From: Chlorops oryzae
Lineage: Eukaryota; Arthropoda; Insecta; Diptera; Chloropidae
DNA length: 64,000 bases
Assembly: GCA_020466095.1 (NCBI GenBank)
Contig: CM035808.1
Location: 50,480,485 to 50,544,484, forward strand
Direction of reading: 5' to 3'
Shown: one piece after another, positions 10,549 to 21,083 of the stretch
How the letters are laid out: every line of letters starts with the position of its first letter
Numbering within the stretch: the stretch's first letter is position 1
Translations under genes and position numbers: made by a program
The notes under the pieces: model-generated
Database searches by the model: none
Told to the model about the DNA's origin: nothing
The model's input: only the letters and a program-made list of their open reading frames with translations

Positions 10549-11201
10549 TGTTCAAAGTTGCTGTCGCGCCGCGTAAACGCCGACTAATGCACGGCGAAAA
10601 TTAATTACTCATTACTTCACAGAAAGAAGGAACGAACTCGTCTCTTCCGAGAGTATAGCGACAGCGACACTAACTAAAAAAAAGCAGCAGCCATTCGATC
10701 GACACGCTCACGACCGGGCTCCCGGAAAATCAATCGAAAACGAAACAAAAAAAACCCAAATTTAAATTAAAAGAAAAAAAAAAAGGACAAAAAACATACT
10801 CTCTAAAACTAAGTCCGGCAAGAAGCCGCAGCGCTCGAATTTTTGATAAATAAACTTATAAGTGTTTTTTTTCCATTCTTTATCATACCGGCACGAAGCC
10901 TACTTTTTTTTTGTGTGCGATATTTAAACGCGAAGACGCATCGCGTAATTACCTATATATAAGTTATAAGTGAATTTTCCTTTTTTTCCAATCATATATA
11001 TACCGGCAAGAAGCCTAACCTTTTTTGTTCGAAATCTAACCGCGAAGACGTGTCGTGCAACTTCCATAATCCACCACATCGCGCCTGTTTCAGTCCATCC
11101 CATCGAATTGGATCAAACCGACTTCACCGTCTCCCGAAAAGCTAAAGGTATGTGCCACTTTATTGTTGTCTCTATCTCCCTCGACGAGGATGAAATGTAC
11201 A
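10549..11201 (+). repeat. BEL1 3' LTR
   Basis: 653-bp copy of the 5' LTR. Differences are a few homopolymer-length changes and very few substitutions (for example GACGAGGA versus GACGAGGG near the end). It is followed by the TSD GTGAT at 11202-11206. Confidence 0.92.
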
Positions 11202-11519
11202 GTGATTTTTATTTAAAACTCAGAAAATAATCATTACGTTCAGATTTCTATTTTTTCTTTCAAATATAAAACTTAAATTTCGTTTTATATTTTTTCGCTT
11301 AAAAATATAAATCAATTTCTGATTTTTATTTTTTCGCTCAAAAATAAAACTTAAATTCCGATTTATGTATTTTCACTCGAAAATAAAAATCATTTTCTGA
11401 TTTTTATTTTTTCGCTTAAAAATAACACTTAAATTTCGATTTTGATCTTTTACAATCAAAATTTAATTTGAATTTTTTTTCGCTCAGAAATAAAAATCAA
11501 TTTGAACAGTATTACTTAT

Positions 11520-12650
11520 GTAATTTTTGGGAAGCCTATATTACACCTTTTCCGAAGGAAAGGGTATACCTATTAAGTTTGGCACGGAGTTTGTAACAGA
11601 CTAAAGGAGTCGCGATATATATAGACATATATAGGTATATATATACATATTTATATATTATATATATTCTTGATCAGGGTCACCAGAGGAGTCGATCTAG
11701 CCATGTCTGTCTGTCAATCTGTCTGTCGGTCACAAATTGATTTGCACTATATTGAATTGAGTGTTTCGCAGCTAGATATAAAGTCCTCTCACAGTTAAAC
11801 TTTGGCCATAGCCACCATTCGTGCAATTTTGCAAAATATAATTTGCCATATATAATTCTCTCTTATGGTACAATGGAAATAAATAAAATTTTGCAAAATT
11901 TCGCAATTGGTGGTCATGGTCAAATTGTACCGTAATAAAGAACTTTTTTGTGAAGCCATTCTTTCAAAAATATATCGAACATTCAATTTACCTACGCGTT
12001 AACAGCTTTGACACGATACCCATTTCACAATTTCAAGCTAAGTGGTTTAAAATTTGTAAATTTCTCTGTGCAGTTACCATTCAATTTTTGCGGTTTGTGG
12101 TAAAGTCATTCTTTTCAAATTAGAGCCTACTTTTTTCTTCAAAATAATGAAAGTCAAAATTTTGCGAATGGCGCGAATTGTGGTCATGGCCGATCTTTCC
12201 CCGTAATTGATTGAAGATCGGCCCAGTAGAAAAAATTCACTTTTCCCAAAAGAAAAGGTTCAAAATTTCGGGCATTACTCCAGTTCTAATCATCTCTAAA
12301 ATAGTATGCACCATAATAGAGCACTGTTTTCAGCTGCCAAATGTGTAATATCCAAAATTTTGAAAATCACTGTGCACCGGTTTCGGACAAACTTCATATA
12401 AACTATCTACAGACCGTCCCTAACGAACTCTGAAATTTTAAATAAAATCGGGTGACACGAATCGCTGCTATGGTCAGATTTCGACTGTGAGAACCACTGC
12501 GGACTGATTTCGTTCAAACTTGACATAAACCATTCACAGACCATCCCCAACGAATCCTGAAATTTTGAATAAAATCGGATGCCGCGTTTGGCCAGTTAGC
12601 GACGACACACAAACACGTTTTTTATAATTTTTTTATATATGTAAGAAGAT
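11520..12650. repeat. Dispersed AT-rich repeat inside the outer hAT element
   Basis: It contains ACCTTTTCCGAAGGAAAGGG, a short (AT/TATA) run at 11618-11670 and 'CCATGTCTGTCTGTC'. It also has repeated phrases of the type TGGTCATGGTCAAATT. The same phrases recur at 45176-45800 and 47200-47440, so this is a family of non-coding repeats. No ORF. Confidence 0.6.
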
Positions 12651-13074
12651 ATAAAGATATTATATACGTGTGTATATAATTACAAGTTATCATTTAAATT
12701 AATTTTTATTCTTAAGCAAAAATAAATAGAAATCAAAATTTATGTTTTATTTTCGAGCGAAAAAATAAAAATCAGAAATTGATTTTTATTTTCAAGTAAA
12801 AATTTAAAACTCAAAATTTAAGTTTTATTTTCGAGCAAAAAAATAAAAATCAGAGAATGATTTTTATTTTCAAGTGAAAATATAAAACTCGAAAATTAAG
12901 TTTTATATTTGATCGAAAAAATAAAAATCAGAAATTGATTGATATTTTTAAGCAACAAAATATAAATCAAAATTTGAGTTTTATTTTTGAAAGAAAAAAT
13001 AAAAATCAAGAAAAAATGATTATTTCTGAGTTTAAAAAATAAAACTTATAACAATTACAGTCCCTGTTAAAAAT

Positions 13075-13419
13075 ACAAAGATTAAAACGATTCAATAGAC
13101 TAAAAATCGAAATTTTTAGAAAAGTTTTACATAAATGCTCAAAATCAATAATTTTTTTTATATAAAATCCGATAAAAAGCCCTAACTTTGAACTGATGTA
13201 ACACCTACAAATATAATTTATTCGTAAAAATATTTTGGCCTTTTTCTAGTGGAAGTTTTTCCTTTACAACGATACCAAATTTGCCTGGATCCGCTACCAT
13301 ACAATTTTTGATTTATTTCCATTAGACAAAGCACTGTGCGATGTGCTGACGCTTTTGATTCTTGTTATACGTTCAACCGCTTCTTTGGGTTCGCAGAGGT
13401 GGAACCGGAAGGGACTTAA
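13075..13419. other. No clear feature; possible 3' end of a BEL element
   Basis: Mostly AT-rich. The last 40 bp (GCAGAGGTGGAACCGGAAGGGA) are purine-rich and could be a polypurine tract preceding the possible LTR at 13420. Confidence 0.3.
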
Positions 13420-13746
13420 TGTTAGAGTCAAGGCATGACTCCTAACACTGCCAAAAGCTTTGAAAAGAAAAAACTAACAGTGTATATGTTAGCGATAGCC
13501 TAAGAAGTGCTTTGTAGAGTTCTGTTTATTGTGAAAGCTTCGTGAAATTTTATGTCGAATACAACGCTGTCACGGAAGCATGACTGAACGTTTGTGTGAA
13601 CTCGTTCTTTCTGTTTCCGCTGGCGACGTGAGTAGGTCGACGAAAGAAATAAACTCGCTCTTTAATACGACAAATAAGTTTTGCGCATTGCGTTATTTGG
13701 AAAATCGTTGCGTTGCGAGTTATATTTCCATCGGCTGTGCTTAACA
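13420..13746 (+). repeat. Possible LTR/leader of a third BEL-type element
   Basis: TGTTAGAGTC (13420) to CTTAACA (13746) has TG...CA ends, is preceded by a purine-rich stretch and is followed 43 bp later by a gag-type ATG. No second copy or TSD is visible and no TGG-type primer site follows at once, so the boundaries are tentative. Confidence 0.3.
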
Positions 13747-13789
13747 ACGCAATTGTTTTATTTCTTTCAACTCTTTGAGCGAACGAATC

Positions 13790-14563
13790 ATGAATACTAG
13801 ACAGCGGAAAGAAGGAGACACAGAAGGCTAACCACAGACGCCATCACCAGTCAGTAGCCAACAAGCGAGTGGTGGGATACCGATAGTGGACATATCGCAG
13901 ATCGCGACAACGATACAGAATATGCAAGAACAGTTTCAAAGTCAGATGCAAGCCTTGCAGAAGACGATCACCGCGAACAGCCAAAATCAAGACAAAGTGA
14001 TTGGCGAATCGAGAGAGGAAATTCAGTCCGTCGCTCAAAGAACCCGCACGACGACACCAGTAAACACGCAGCAAATTAAATCGACAGCATCATCGCATAG
14101 CGAGAGAGAGGGAAGTGAACATGCAAGGTCATCCAATGCCACTCAGGCTGGACTAGCAACAGGTGAGTCTCCAATCGATCCAACATTCCACAGCTATCCA
14201 TGGCATCCCGACAAAAAGATTTATCCGCTGCCGAAGTTCGAAGGGGAGCCCGAGGTATGGCCTGCGTTCGTTGAGGACTTTCGACGCACCACTGATGAAT
14301 TTGGCTACTCGGAACTGCATAATATAATGCGTTTGAGGAAGTGCTTACACGGACGGGCCCGTGCGACGGTTGAGTCGCTGCTTTGGAGTTCGCAGAAAGT
14401 TCGTGCAATATTAGAGGTATTAGAGGAGTCATTTGAAATTGTTACGAAATTGCCGAATGTAAAAGAGGGCAAATTGGATGACTTACCCAGCAAGCCAGAT
14501 ACGCTTGTTGTCACTAGTTGTATACACGGATTCTTTCAGTCACACGCAAATGGGCGAATATAG
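13790..14563 (+). pseudogene. Partial gag of a third BEL/Pao element (BEL3)
   Basis: The ATG at 13790 is followed by an in-frame TAA 13 codons on (13829-13831). The same frame then stays open to 14563. The protein has a Gln-rich coiled region (MQEQFQSQMQALQKTI) and a DUF1759 Gag core (LPKFEGEPEVWPAFVEDF, then MRLRKCLHGRARATVESLL). After VLEESF the sequence jumps to NVKEGKLDDL, indicating an internal deletion relative to usual Gag, and the last 20 or so codons are unrelated. The gap at 14595 hides what follows. It is distinct from the BEL1 and BEL2 Gags. Confidence 0.72.
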
Positions 14564-14594
14564 ATTTATGCTTGTTTATGTTGTATACGTGTAG

Positions 14595-14694
14595 NNNNNN
14601 NNNNNNNNNNNNNNNNNNNNNNNNNNNNNNNNNNNNNNNNNNNNNNNNNNNNNNNNNNNNNNNNNNNNNNNNNNNNNNNNNNNNNNNNNNNNNN
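14595..14694. other. Assembly gap (100 N)
   Basis: Exactly 100 undetermined bases, probably a scaffold gap of fixed nominal size. Translations across it are meaningless. Confidence 0.99.
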
Positions 14695-15049
14695 ACTTTC
14701 ATATCTTTCGACAATACATTCGTACACAGCAGCAGCATTTTTATTTTTTTCAATCCAAATGTTGAAAATTTCAGAATTTTTGAGATTGACTTTTTCTATA
14801 AAAAGACAAATTGTAGCCGAAAACGCAGGTATACGCAGATAAAATTCTATTCATACGAAAGTACACAGAATAAGCTTTTGCTACATACATATTTCATGTT
14901 GAGCAATTATGATCCAAAAAAGTTCTACTTCATTAAACACAAAACTTTTTTAATATTTTGTAAATAAAAGAACAACTAAACAAAACGCATTTTTAACACA
15001 ATTGCGACCTCTAATACACATAAAACATTTAATATTTAAAATTTATATA
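14695..15049. other. AT-rich sequence between the gap and BEL2
   Basis: I see no feature besides the BEL2 target site CCTGT starting at 15050. Confidence 0.4.
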
Positions 15050-15054
15050 CCTGT

Positions 15055-15564
15055 TGTTGAGGTGAGGGAAAGTAAGAGCCAACGTACCTGTTTGTGATGA
15101 CGATGAAGGTTCTCGTAGCGGTTGTGATGTTCGATTGGCGGTTGCACGGCGCGACTGATATTTTTTGTGGTTCGATTGGCGGTTGCACGGCGCGACTGAT
15201 AACTTTTGTTCACAATTTGTTTGTTTTTTAAAAATAAAGATTATGTTTGGCCTTCGTGGCAATTGAAAAAATGTAAAAATTATATTGGCCTTCGTGGCGA
15301 TTGAAAATGTAAAAAAAAGGTTATATTTGGCCTTCGTGGCGATTTTTGTTTTGTTTTTTTTCACTTAAATTTATATTTTGAATTTTAACTTTTAAACACT
15401 GCGAATTTGCGGAGCGGCGAACGTAGAACGCGTTAACGACCAAAGAAGAGTGAGTAGCCGTCGCTGGAGTTCGAGCTGTAGAGCCAGAGAGCGAGAGCAA
15501 GGCTTCGTTAAAAAAGTTCTGATTAATGGCTCGTCTCCATTGCGGCTACGGCGAAAACCGAACA
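15055..15564 (-). repeat. BEL2 3' LTR
   Basis: 510 bp; on the plus strand it runs TGTTGAGGTGAG to AAAACCGAACA. It includes three tandem copies of about 50 bp centred on TTGGCCTTCGTGGC (about 15248-15345) and two copies of CGGTTGCACGGCGCGACTGA (about 15133-15200). Confidence 0.92.
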
Positions 15565-15601
15565 TACTGCCCGCCTTGCGCTACGCAATAAATTTCTCAA
15601 T

Positions 15602-16841
15602 TCAGTTCGCGTCTGCTAGACGATTGGTTTGGGCCTTGGCGACGTTGGTAGGAGAAGGCGGAGGCGATATTGTTGAGAAGATAGTGAACAATAAATGAAA
15701 AGGGGGAGGGGGAGGTGTTGCGATCAGGAGCAGCGGCGTGAGGTGGAAAACTCGCGTCGACACCTCGATAGCAAAAATCCAGGAGGAAAATCCTCCTGGA
15801 TCGAACGGCTGGATGACGAATGTACAGCTGATCATACGAAGGGCCAGATACGCTTGCAGCACCGCTCCAACATAAACCACATCGTTCAGCGATAAGGAGG
15901 AAGCGGTCTTTTGGATAGCGTTGAAAACGATTCGTATCTTCGTGGATGTACTCTCGGGCTTGATCACTGAATTAAAGGTGTCGCGCATAAGTGGCTGCCG
16001 TGCGAGCCTTTTCTTCAAGCTGCTGTATTGCGTCAGCGCTCCAAATCGCGACGAGTCCAAGCAAGGAGCGGCTTTAGAAAATTCGATCTTAAATGGTAGA
16101 CGTACGACATATCTACCTTCGGAATTCTTAACGGTGGTTTGAGCATAAAGCTCTTCACAATAAACGTCCTCTGAAAGAGGCGGAGGGGAATGTGGAACCT
16201 CTTCTTGTTCCCAAAACGATTTGAGTAGCTCGGAGAGCGACTCATGGGTGTCTCCGGAGGAGACCTGCGTCGTAAACGCTTCGGTGGATTCGCTGGCGAT
16301 GGGCCCACTCAAATACCACCCGAACACTGAATTTTGTGCTACGAGACTCCCTCCGACATTCATTTTGACTCCAGGTCGTAGTAATTTAGGCATAATATCG
16401 GAGCCGATGACCATATCGATGCGGCCTGGATTCATGAAGTGGGGGTCGGCGAGCTCAAGCGATGAAAACTCTTGGGGATCCATGTTGGAGATCCGTTTGG
16501 GTGGAAGCCAATTTGTCAACTTTGGTAACACCACGGCGTCGATCTGATCCTCGAACGTAGAACGAGGCGATGCGAGCATGATGGAACACTCTTTTTTTGC
16601 AACTTGGGTGCACTGCCCGCCCATACCAGATACGTTGCACACTTTGGGCGTAGTTGGAAGATTCAATTGGAGCTGCATCCGTTCCGTAATAAACGTCCTT
16701 TGAGATCCTTGGTCGAGAAGGGCTCGCACTAAAAAGCGCTCTCCTTGATGCAATATGTGTGTGAGCGCGGTCGGCAACAGTACTTGCGTCTGGCTAGTCG
16801 ATACGTGCGCATGTGCTTGCGAAGTGGATGATCCGTCGCAC
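15602..16841 (-). pseudogene. pol: BEL2 protease and truncated reverse transcriptase
   Basis: Reads right to left from the transposon edge. The protease motif LLDQGSQRTFI is followed by the Pao-type linker ([16 protein letters not shown]) and the start of RT (IRIVFNAIQKTASSLSLND). Shortly after, near 15800, RT stops matching BEL1 and the frame runs through the deletion junction into Pro-rich sequence and the region before the 3' LTR (PPPPPFHLL ... LADAN). YVDD, RNase H and integrase are all absent. The frame has no stop up to 15602, so the truncated ORF may be translated but cannot make an active polymerase. Confidence 0.85.
15777..15802. repeat. Perfect hairpin at the BEL2 deletion junction
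   Basis: ATCCAGGAGGA and TCCTCCTGGAT form an 11-bp perfect stem around a 4-base AAAA core. It lies where BEL2 stops resembling BEL1 RT and where the 3' end sequence begins, so it may mark a template switch or a palindromic repair junction. Confidence 0.6.
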
Positions 16842-16961
16842 ATACCGGTATTTTGATAATCTAGGCGGCCAAAACTATTTTAACGTTTTCTATAGTCTTT
16901 AATACTTTTATTCATCATCATTCAGACAATTGACTTATTTTTATTGAACTATTATACTATT

Positions 16962-17019
16962 AACCCTTAAATGCCCGTGGTACAGATACTATTAACCCTT
17001 AAATGCCCGTGGTACAGAT
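16962..17019. repeat. Short tandem duplication in the Transib-like element
   Basis: TATTAACCCTTAAATGCCCG followed by TGGTACAGATA is present twice head to tail just outside the 3' end of the transposase gene. Confidence 0.75.
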
Positions 17020-17148
17020 AGAAAATGAATTTTATTTGGGCATTGATAGGTTAAATTATACAAAGTAGACATCATTATTAATTTTTAAATTATTTATTTA
17101 TCAAGTAAATAAAATACATTATTTGCATTTATTATTAAATTACAAATT

Positions 17149-19488
17149 TTAATTATCTGAAGAATCAGATTCGTTAGGTTGGGCTGGAATGAGTAAACTT
17201 AACGTTTCAGGTAAATATGATTTTAATTTTCCTCTTTTCACATTTCTCGTGCTGCTAAATAGAGGGTCTGAACTTAAAAAAAGGCGATTAAAAATGTCTC
17301 TATTGCAGTTTTCTCGGGAAAATTTTCTTGCGAAGTCTTGGTGGTAAGATCTAAAATGTTTATTTCTTGCTTCTGCAGCCTCCTCCGAAAGTTGCCCAAT
17401 AGGCACCAAAGCATTTTTTATGATTAATGCACCATGCACAAGTATTTTGTGCATTGTAGGTGTCATCGGGTGCCATGGGTATAATTCAACGTACAACTGA
17501 GCTGTGTCAAATGCATATTTATCATACTTCTCCGAGTCCACGTTATGTCCGCATGAAATTGTTTCCAATATGACTTTTAATCGATAAATGAGCTCATAGT
17601 TGATTCCGGTTATTTCAGCAGCTAACTTTGGATCTTCGAAAAATCTCCTGCTAGTGTTACCATCATTCGTGTTTCCAAAGTTAGCTTTTGGCATATCAAC
17701 AAGCAAGCCAGTCTCGTTGCGGAATCTCCGTTGGATTTCAAGTTTCCTGTCTTTCTCGAGCGTTTTTTCCGCTTCTGTCTTACTTTCTCTGTATTTTCGA
17801 ACAGGCAACTTATAGGCAAGATGGAGAATACTCTCAAAGAGTCTTATCCTGGCGTGCAAAACAGATAAACCAAACTCAAGGCATTTGTGGTTAATATCGT
17901 GCTGTAGATGCAGCTGATTAAAATCTTTGGATGTAGTGCCACATATATAGCACTTACTGGTAGAAGTTGTGCCAGAAGCAGCATTGCACACTTTGCCAAC
18001 TACCATTGTCATGACGAAAACGTGACCGACTTTAAAGGTTAAACCATTTAATTCTAAATCCGTAGCTGACAGAGATTTCAAAGATTTAGTTACGAAGTAA
18101 ATTTCCTCTTTAGTTACGTCCACACTTTCTTTCACAAACCGGAACCTCAAAGGACGACAAAAACGAGCTGAAGAGGTCGTTGGATTTTCCCAAACGACTT
18201 TATCACTTTTTCCACAGACTAACCTTAATGGAACAAAACAGGTTTGGAAGATATTTGAATCATAATCTTTATCACTTTCTTGTTTTTGTTTAAACTGTGA
18301 CTGGTGTGAGCCGTCACATCCCCATTTACAAATAAGTTTCAGGGACAATCTTTCTTGTTCTTTAAGGGCTGAAAGAACTTCTTCCAAATAAGTTGATAAG
18401 CGTTTCACTGTAAGATCGACCAAAGGCTGTAAATCACATTCGGCACTAGTGCTTGTAATTCTGATAGATTCAGTAGGCGGATACAATTCATTTTTTGCTT
18501 TTTGAATAAGTGTGTAGCAGGGAAAAATTTGTTTACATGTGTTTCTTATAACTTCGTACTGAGCACTTGTTAGATCAGCATCAATCATCATTTTCAATGC
18601 TTGCATTGGTGATAGAGAGTGAATTTCTTCTTTCCCAGAGTTTGAAAATGCCTTTTTGTATTTTGTCGCACGTGTCGGAGAGTTTTGAATGTCTTTTAAT
18701 ACTTTAGCAGCATCTCTCTTTCCACTTTTGTTTAACTCGACTGAAGCAGCATGCATAATCAAATTTTTGTCCTTTACTGTATACCTGAGTTCTTGAGTTT
18801 TGCGTCTTTTAGATCTTTCACTTGAGTCACTAAAATCTTTCTGAGGACGGCCACATCGTTTCGGTACTACTGCAACAGGTAATTCAAAACCTCCTTCCAA
18901 CCAAGCCTTGTACTTTGATAGGAAAACATCTTTCTTTTTGTGTACTTGCAGCCACTTATTCTTAATTTGTGATTTAAAATGTGAAAAATTGTGCTTGAGA
19001 GCTGATATCTGTTCCTCAGAGTATTTTTCACTTGACAAAAGCTCCTGTTGTAAACAGTTCAATTTATCGTCCAAACTTGGTACATTCTGAGTTTGCATGC
19101 GGTCGAATAGGTATTTTCGAGTCACAATTCGAACCGCTGAAATGCCTTGAGAACCTGTAACAAAACAAAAAGTAACAAATATAGGAAACGTTTTTTAAAA
19201 AAATTGTTCCATGAAACTTCTAAAAGTCCACAATTAATTAATCTGCGGCTTTCTGCGGCTAATTCTACTTTATTCTACATCTCAAAACCTATAAGCACAA
19301 TCTGAAACAAAAATTCAAGCTTGGACGGACTTGGAAGTATAACTTTTAGCTTAACAAATAAAAAAAAATTTGTAAAAAATGCACTATTTTTCCTTATACA
19401 GAATTCGATAACCTACGTTATTAATGAACAAAATCTCTAAAGTATATATTAAATTTGGAAGAAACATACCTGGAGCTTCAATTTCCAT
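17149..19488 (-). CDS. RAG1/Transib-like DDE transposase, one intron
   Basis: The long ORF (19125 to 17149) lacks an ATG at its start. An upstream exon supplies one: exon 1 is 19488-19470 (ATG to CCAG), the intron 19469-19155 begins GTATG and ends TTACAG, and exon 2 is 19154-17149. The product is 674 residues. In residues of the 658-codon open frame, RAG1-type catalytic acids appear as D271 (CDGSHQS), D488 (NTNDGNTSRRFF) and E581 or E582 (QLSEEAAEARNKHF). Between them is a zinc-binding YICG motif (about 393), as in RAG1. MHKILVHG (558-565) and SSDP (near 613) are conserved blocks of the family as I recall it. It cuts and pastes DNA in the nucleus. No stop or frameshift is seen, so the copy may be active. 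Family placement is from motif pattern only. Confidence 0.72.
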
Positions 19489-19756
19489 AATTAAAACGAC
19501 ACATATAACTTTGAATAAGTTCACTGTACTTTTTTGAAAATTTGTTGTTTGCCAAACGCCGAACGAGATTTTTGTAGTGTGATAAGCAATAAACTTTTGA
19601 CTGTCAATACGTCGGTAGCGCACGCGACGAAAACGAGCGAGATGGGTGCAATGAACTCTCTATTGTGTTTTGTTTCTATTTTAATCACTATTAGAATCAA
19701 TTTATGCATTTTACGAAATTGACTTTTGGCCTACTAGATTATCAAAATACCGGTAT

Positions 19757-21083
19757 GTGCGTCGGCGGTTACAAAATTCGAAGTCTTCGGTGGCGCGGAA
19801 GCCTGCGCCGGATGGCTCGTCGGAGACGGGCCGTCAGCCTGAAGAGGCGTCGGTGTGGTTGAAGATCCTTGACCCTTTTGTGTAGCCGTTGGATTCGGAA
19901 AATGAAGAAGCGTATGATGCGATTTTCTGCACTTTGCGCAACGGAAGGTACTATTACACTTTGCCTTTTGATGACCAGTCGAAAGGCAGTTGAGACATCG
20001 ATGGTGCTGCGAAACAGCTTGGACACGTTCGTCGACCGACATATTGAGAAACACATCACATTGACGTAGAGGATGGTTGCCGCGACAGAGGACGCAGACT
20101 CCATTGGTCCGCTCTTGGGCGAGAAACACGTTCGTCGAAGGCACTTTGGGTTTTACAGCGGGATGGGGAGCCTCCAATGCATTAAAGCTGGAAAGGCGTT
20201 CAACAACTTCATATCGCTTAGTCAAAAAGGCATTCATTTGTGGCCACGTTGGCACCTCTCGATGTGACGCCAATGACTGTTCCCAATGTGCGATCGTTTG
20301 CGCCGGAAGACGCCTGGAACAGAAATGAACGAGCAGGGCATCCAAAATATCCACGACTCCATGACTCTTCAGCATCTTGAGGCAATCGTTGACGGTTGTT
20401 TGTATGCGCAGGATTCCTTCCGGCGTTTTATCTTGGATAGCAGGCAGGTCGAATAAATTTTTTAATTGATGATCAACGAGGATGCGTTTGTTCTCGTATC
20501 GCGCCTTAAGAGCCTCCCATGCATTCGTAAAGTTATCGCCGCACAGCGGATAGCCTTTAACGATAGCACCCGCTGCTCCCGTCGTCTTGCTGCGAAGATG
20601 GTATAACTTTTGCACTGGTGGCAGCCGAGGGTGATTGACGTAAACCGCGGTGAACATGTCTCGAAATGCTGGCCATTCACTATAGCCACCAGCAAAAACT
20701 TCAGTATCACACGGTGGTACCCTGATGAAATTGTCTTCTCCATGGAAGTCGTTAGGTGGAGGGGTCACTCGAGTGCTCGTCAGCGGTGGATGCTGGGGGG
20801 TGATTTCTCGTAACAGCTCTTGAAGCCTGGCTCTAGCTATCATCTGAAGATCGCGACACTCGTGATAACTAATTTCAGCTGAATCGGCCGCATCCGGACT
20901 CCAGGCACCTTTCTCGACCGCTGCTCGATACGTTTGACGCACTTCATTCCAATCGTACACCAGTTGTTCGATTTTAAGCTCCAGCAATTGCTCGCTTTGA
21001 TTCATCGGATCGCTGTTCATAGCTGCATCACACATGTTCTTGAGTTCAGCAACCGCGGAGTTAAAATGCCGTAAGGGATCCAT
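19757..21083 (-). CDS. gag: BEL2 Gag, interrupted by the transposon at its C-terminal end
   Basis: ATG at 21083 in the same position relative to the leader as in BEL1. DUF1759-like Gag core (FAGGYSEWPAFRDMFTAVYV at about residues 130-150), then three zinc-binding motifs (CVLCRGNHPLRQC, CLNCLSTGHQKAKC, CAKCRKSHHTLLH) with spacing equal to BEL1 Gag. The protein is about half identical to BEL1 Gag by eye. The frame is open up to the transposon at about 19757; without it, it would continue into the protease frame at 16841. Gag packages the retrotransposon RNA in cytoplasmic particles. Confidence 0.85.

Larger units (their letters stand above)
1243..11201 (+). mobile_element. BEL1: full-length BEL/Pao LTR retrotransposon, 5-bp TSD GTGAT
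   Basis: LTRs of 651 and 653 bp start TGTTC and end TACA. They flank a primer-binding site, a leader, gag-pol and an extra 3' ORF. GTGAT is duplicated at 1238-1242 and 11202-11206, the expected 5-bp TSD. Gag has DUF1759-like and zinc-knuckle sequence, protease reads LLDQGSQ, RT has YVDD, and RNase H and a DDE integrase follow; all fit BEL/Pao. The coding region is dead: a frameshift near 4895, a mariner insertion at 6693, a stop/frameshift near 8190 and an in-frame stop at 9311. The LTRs differ only by a few substitutions and homopolymer-length changes, so this insertion is young although its genes are not. Confidence 0.93.
1181..13066. mobile_element. Non-autonomous hAT element (about 1.9 kb) interrupted by BEL1
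   Basis: The outermost element of the left block begins CAGGGACTG (1181) and ends CAGTCCCTG (13058-13066). An exact 8-bp TSD, TTAAAAAT, lies at 1173-1180 and 13067-13074, the TSD length of the hAT superfamily. Without the 9.96-kb BEL1 insertion it is about 1.92 kb. Its arms (11207-11510 and about 12690-13066) are inverted arrays of degenerate 'AAAATAAAAATCAG'-type subrepeats. The interior (about 11520-12650) is a dispersed repeat found elsewhere in the window. No transposase is present. Confidence 0.8.
16845..19749 (-). mobile_element. RAG1/Transib-like DNA transposon inserted in BEL2 gag-pol
   Basis: About 2.9 kb with terminal inverted repeats ATTTTGATAATCTAG plus a related GGCCAAAA (16850-16875 and the mirror at 19723-19747). 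The flanks are ATACCGGTAT on both sides (16842-16851 and 19747-19756). Because the original site (GCACATACCGGTATGTGC) is an 18-bp palindrome, the exact end and TSD length (4-10 bp) cannot be told apart. It encodes one spliced transposase that appears intact. Termini do not begin with the CAC typical of Transib, so family assignment rests on the protein. Confidence 0.8.

Noticed and set aside
14518..14967. ORF across the assembly gap
   Set aside because: It is open only because N codons are not read as stops.
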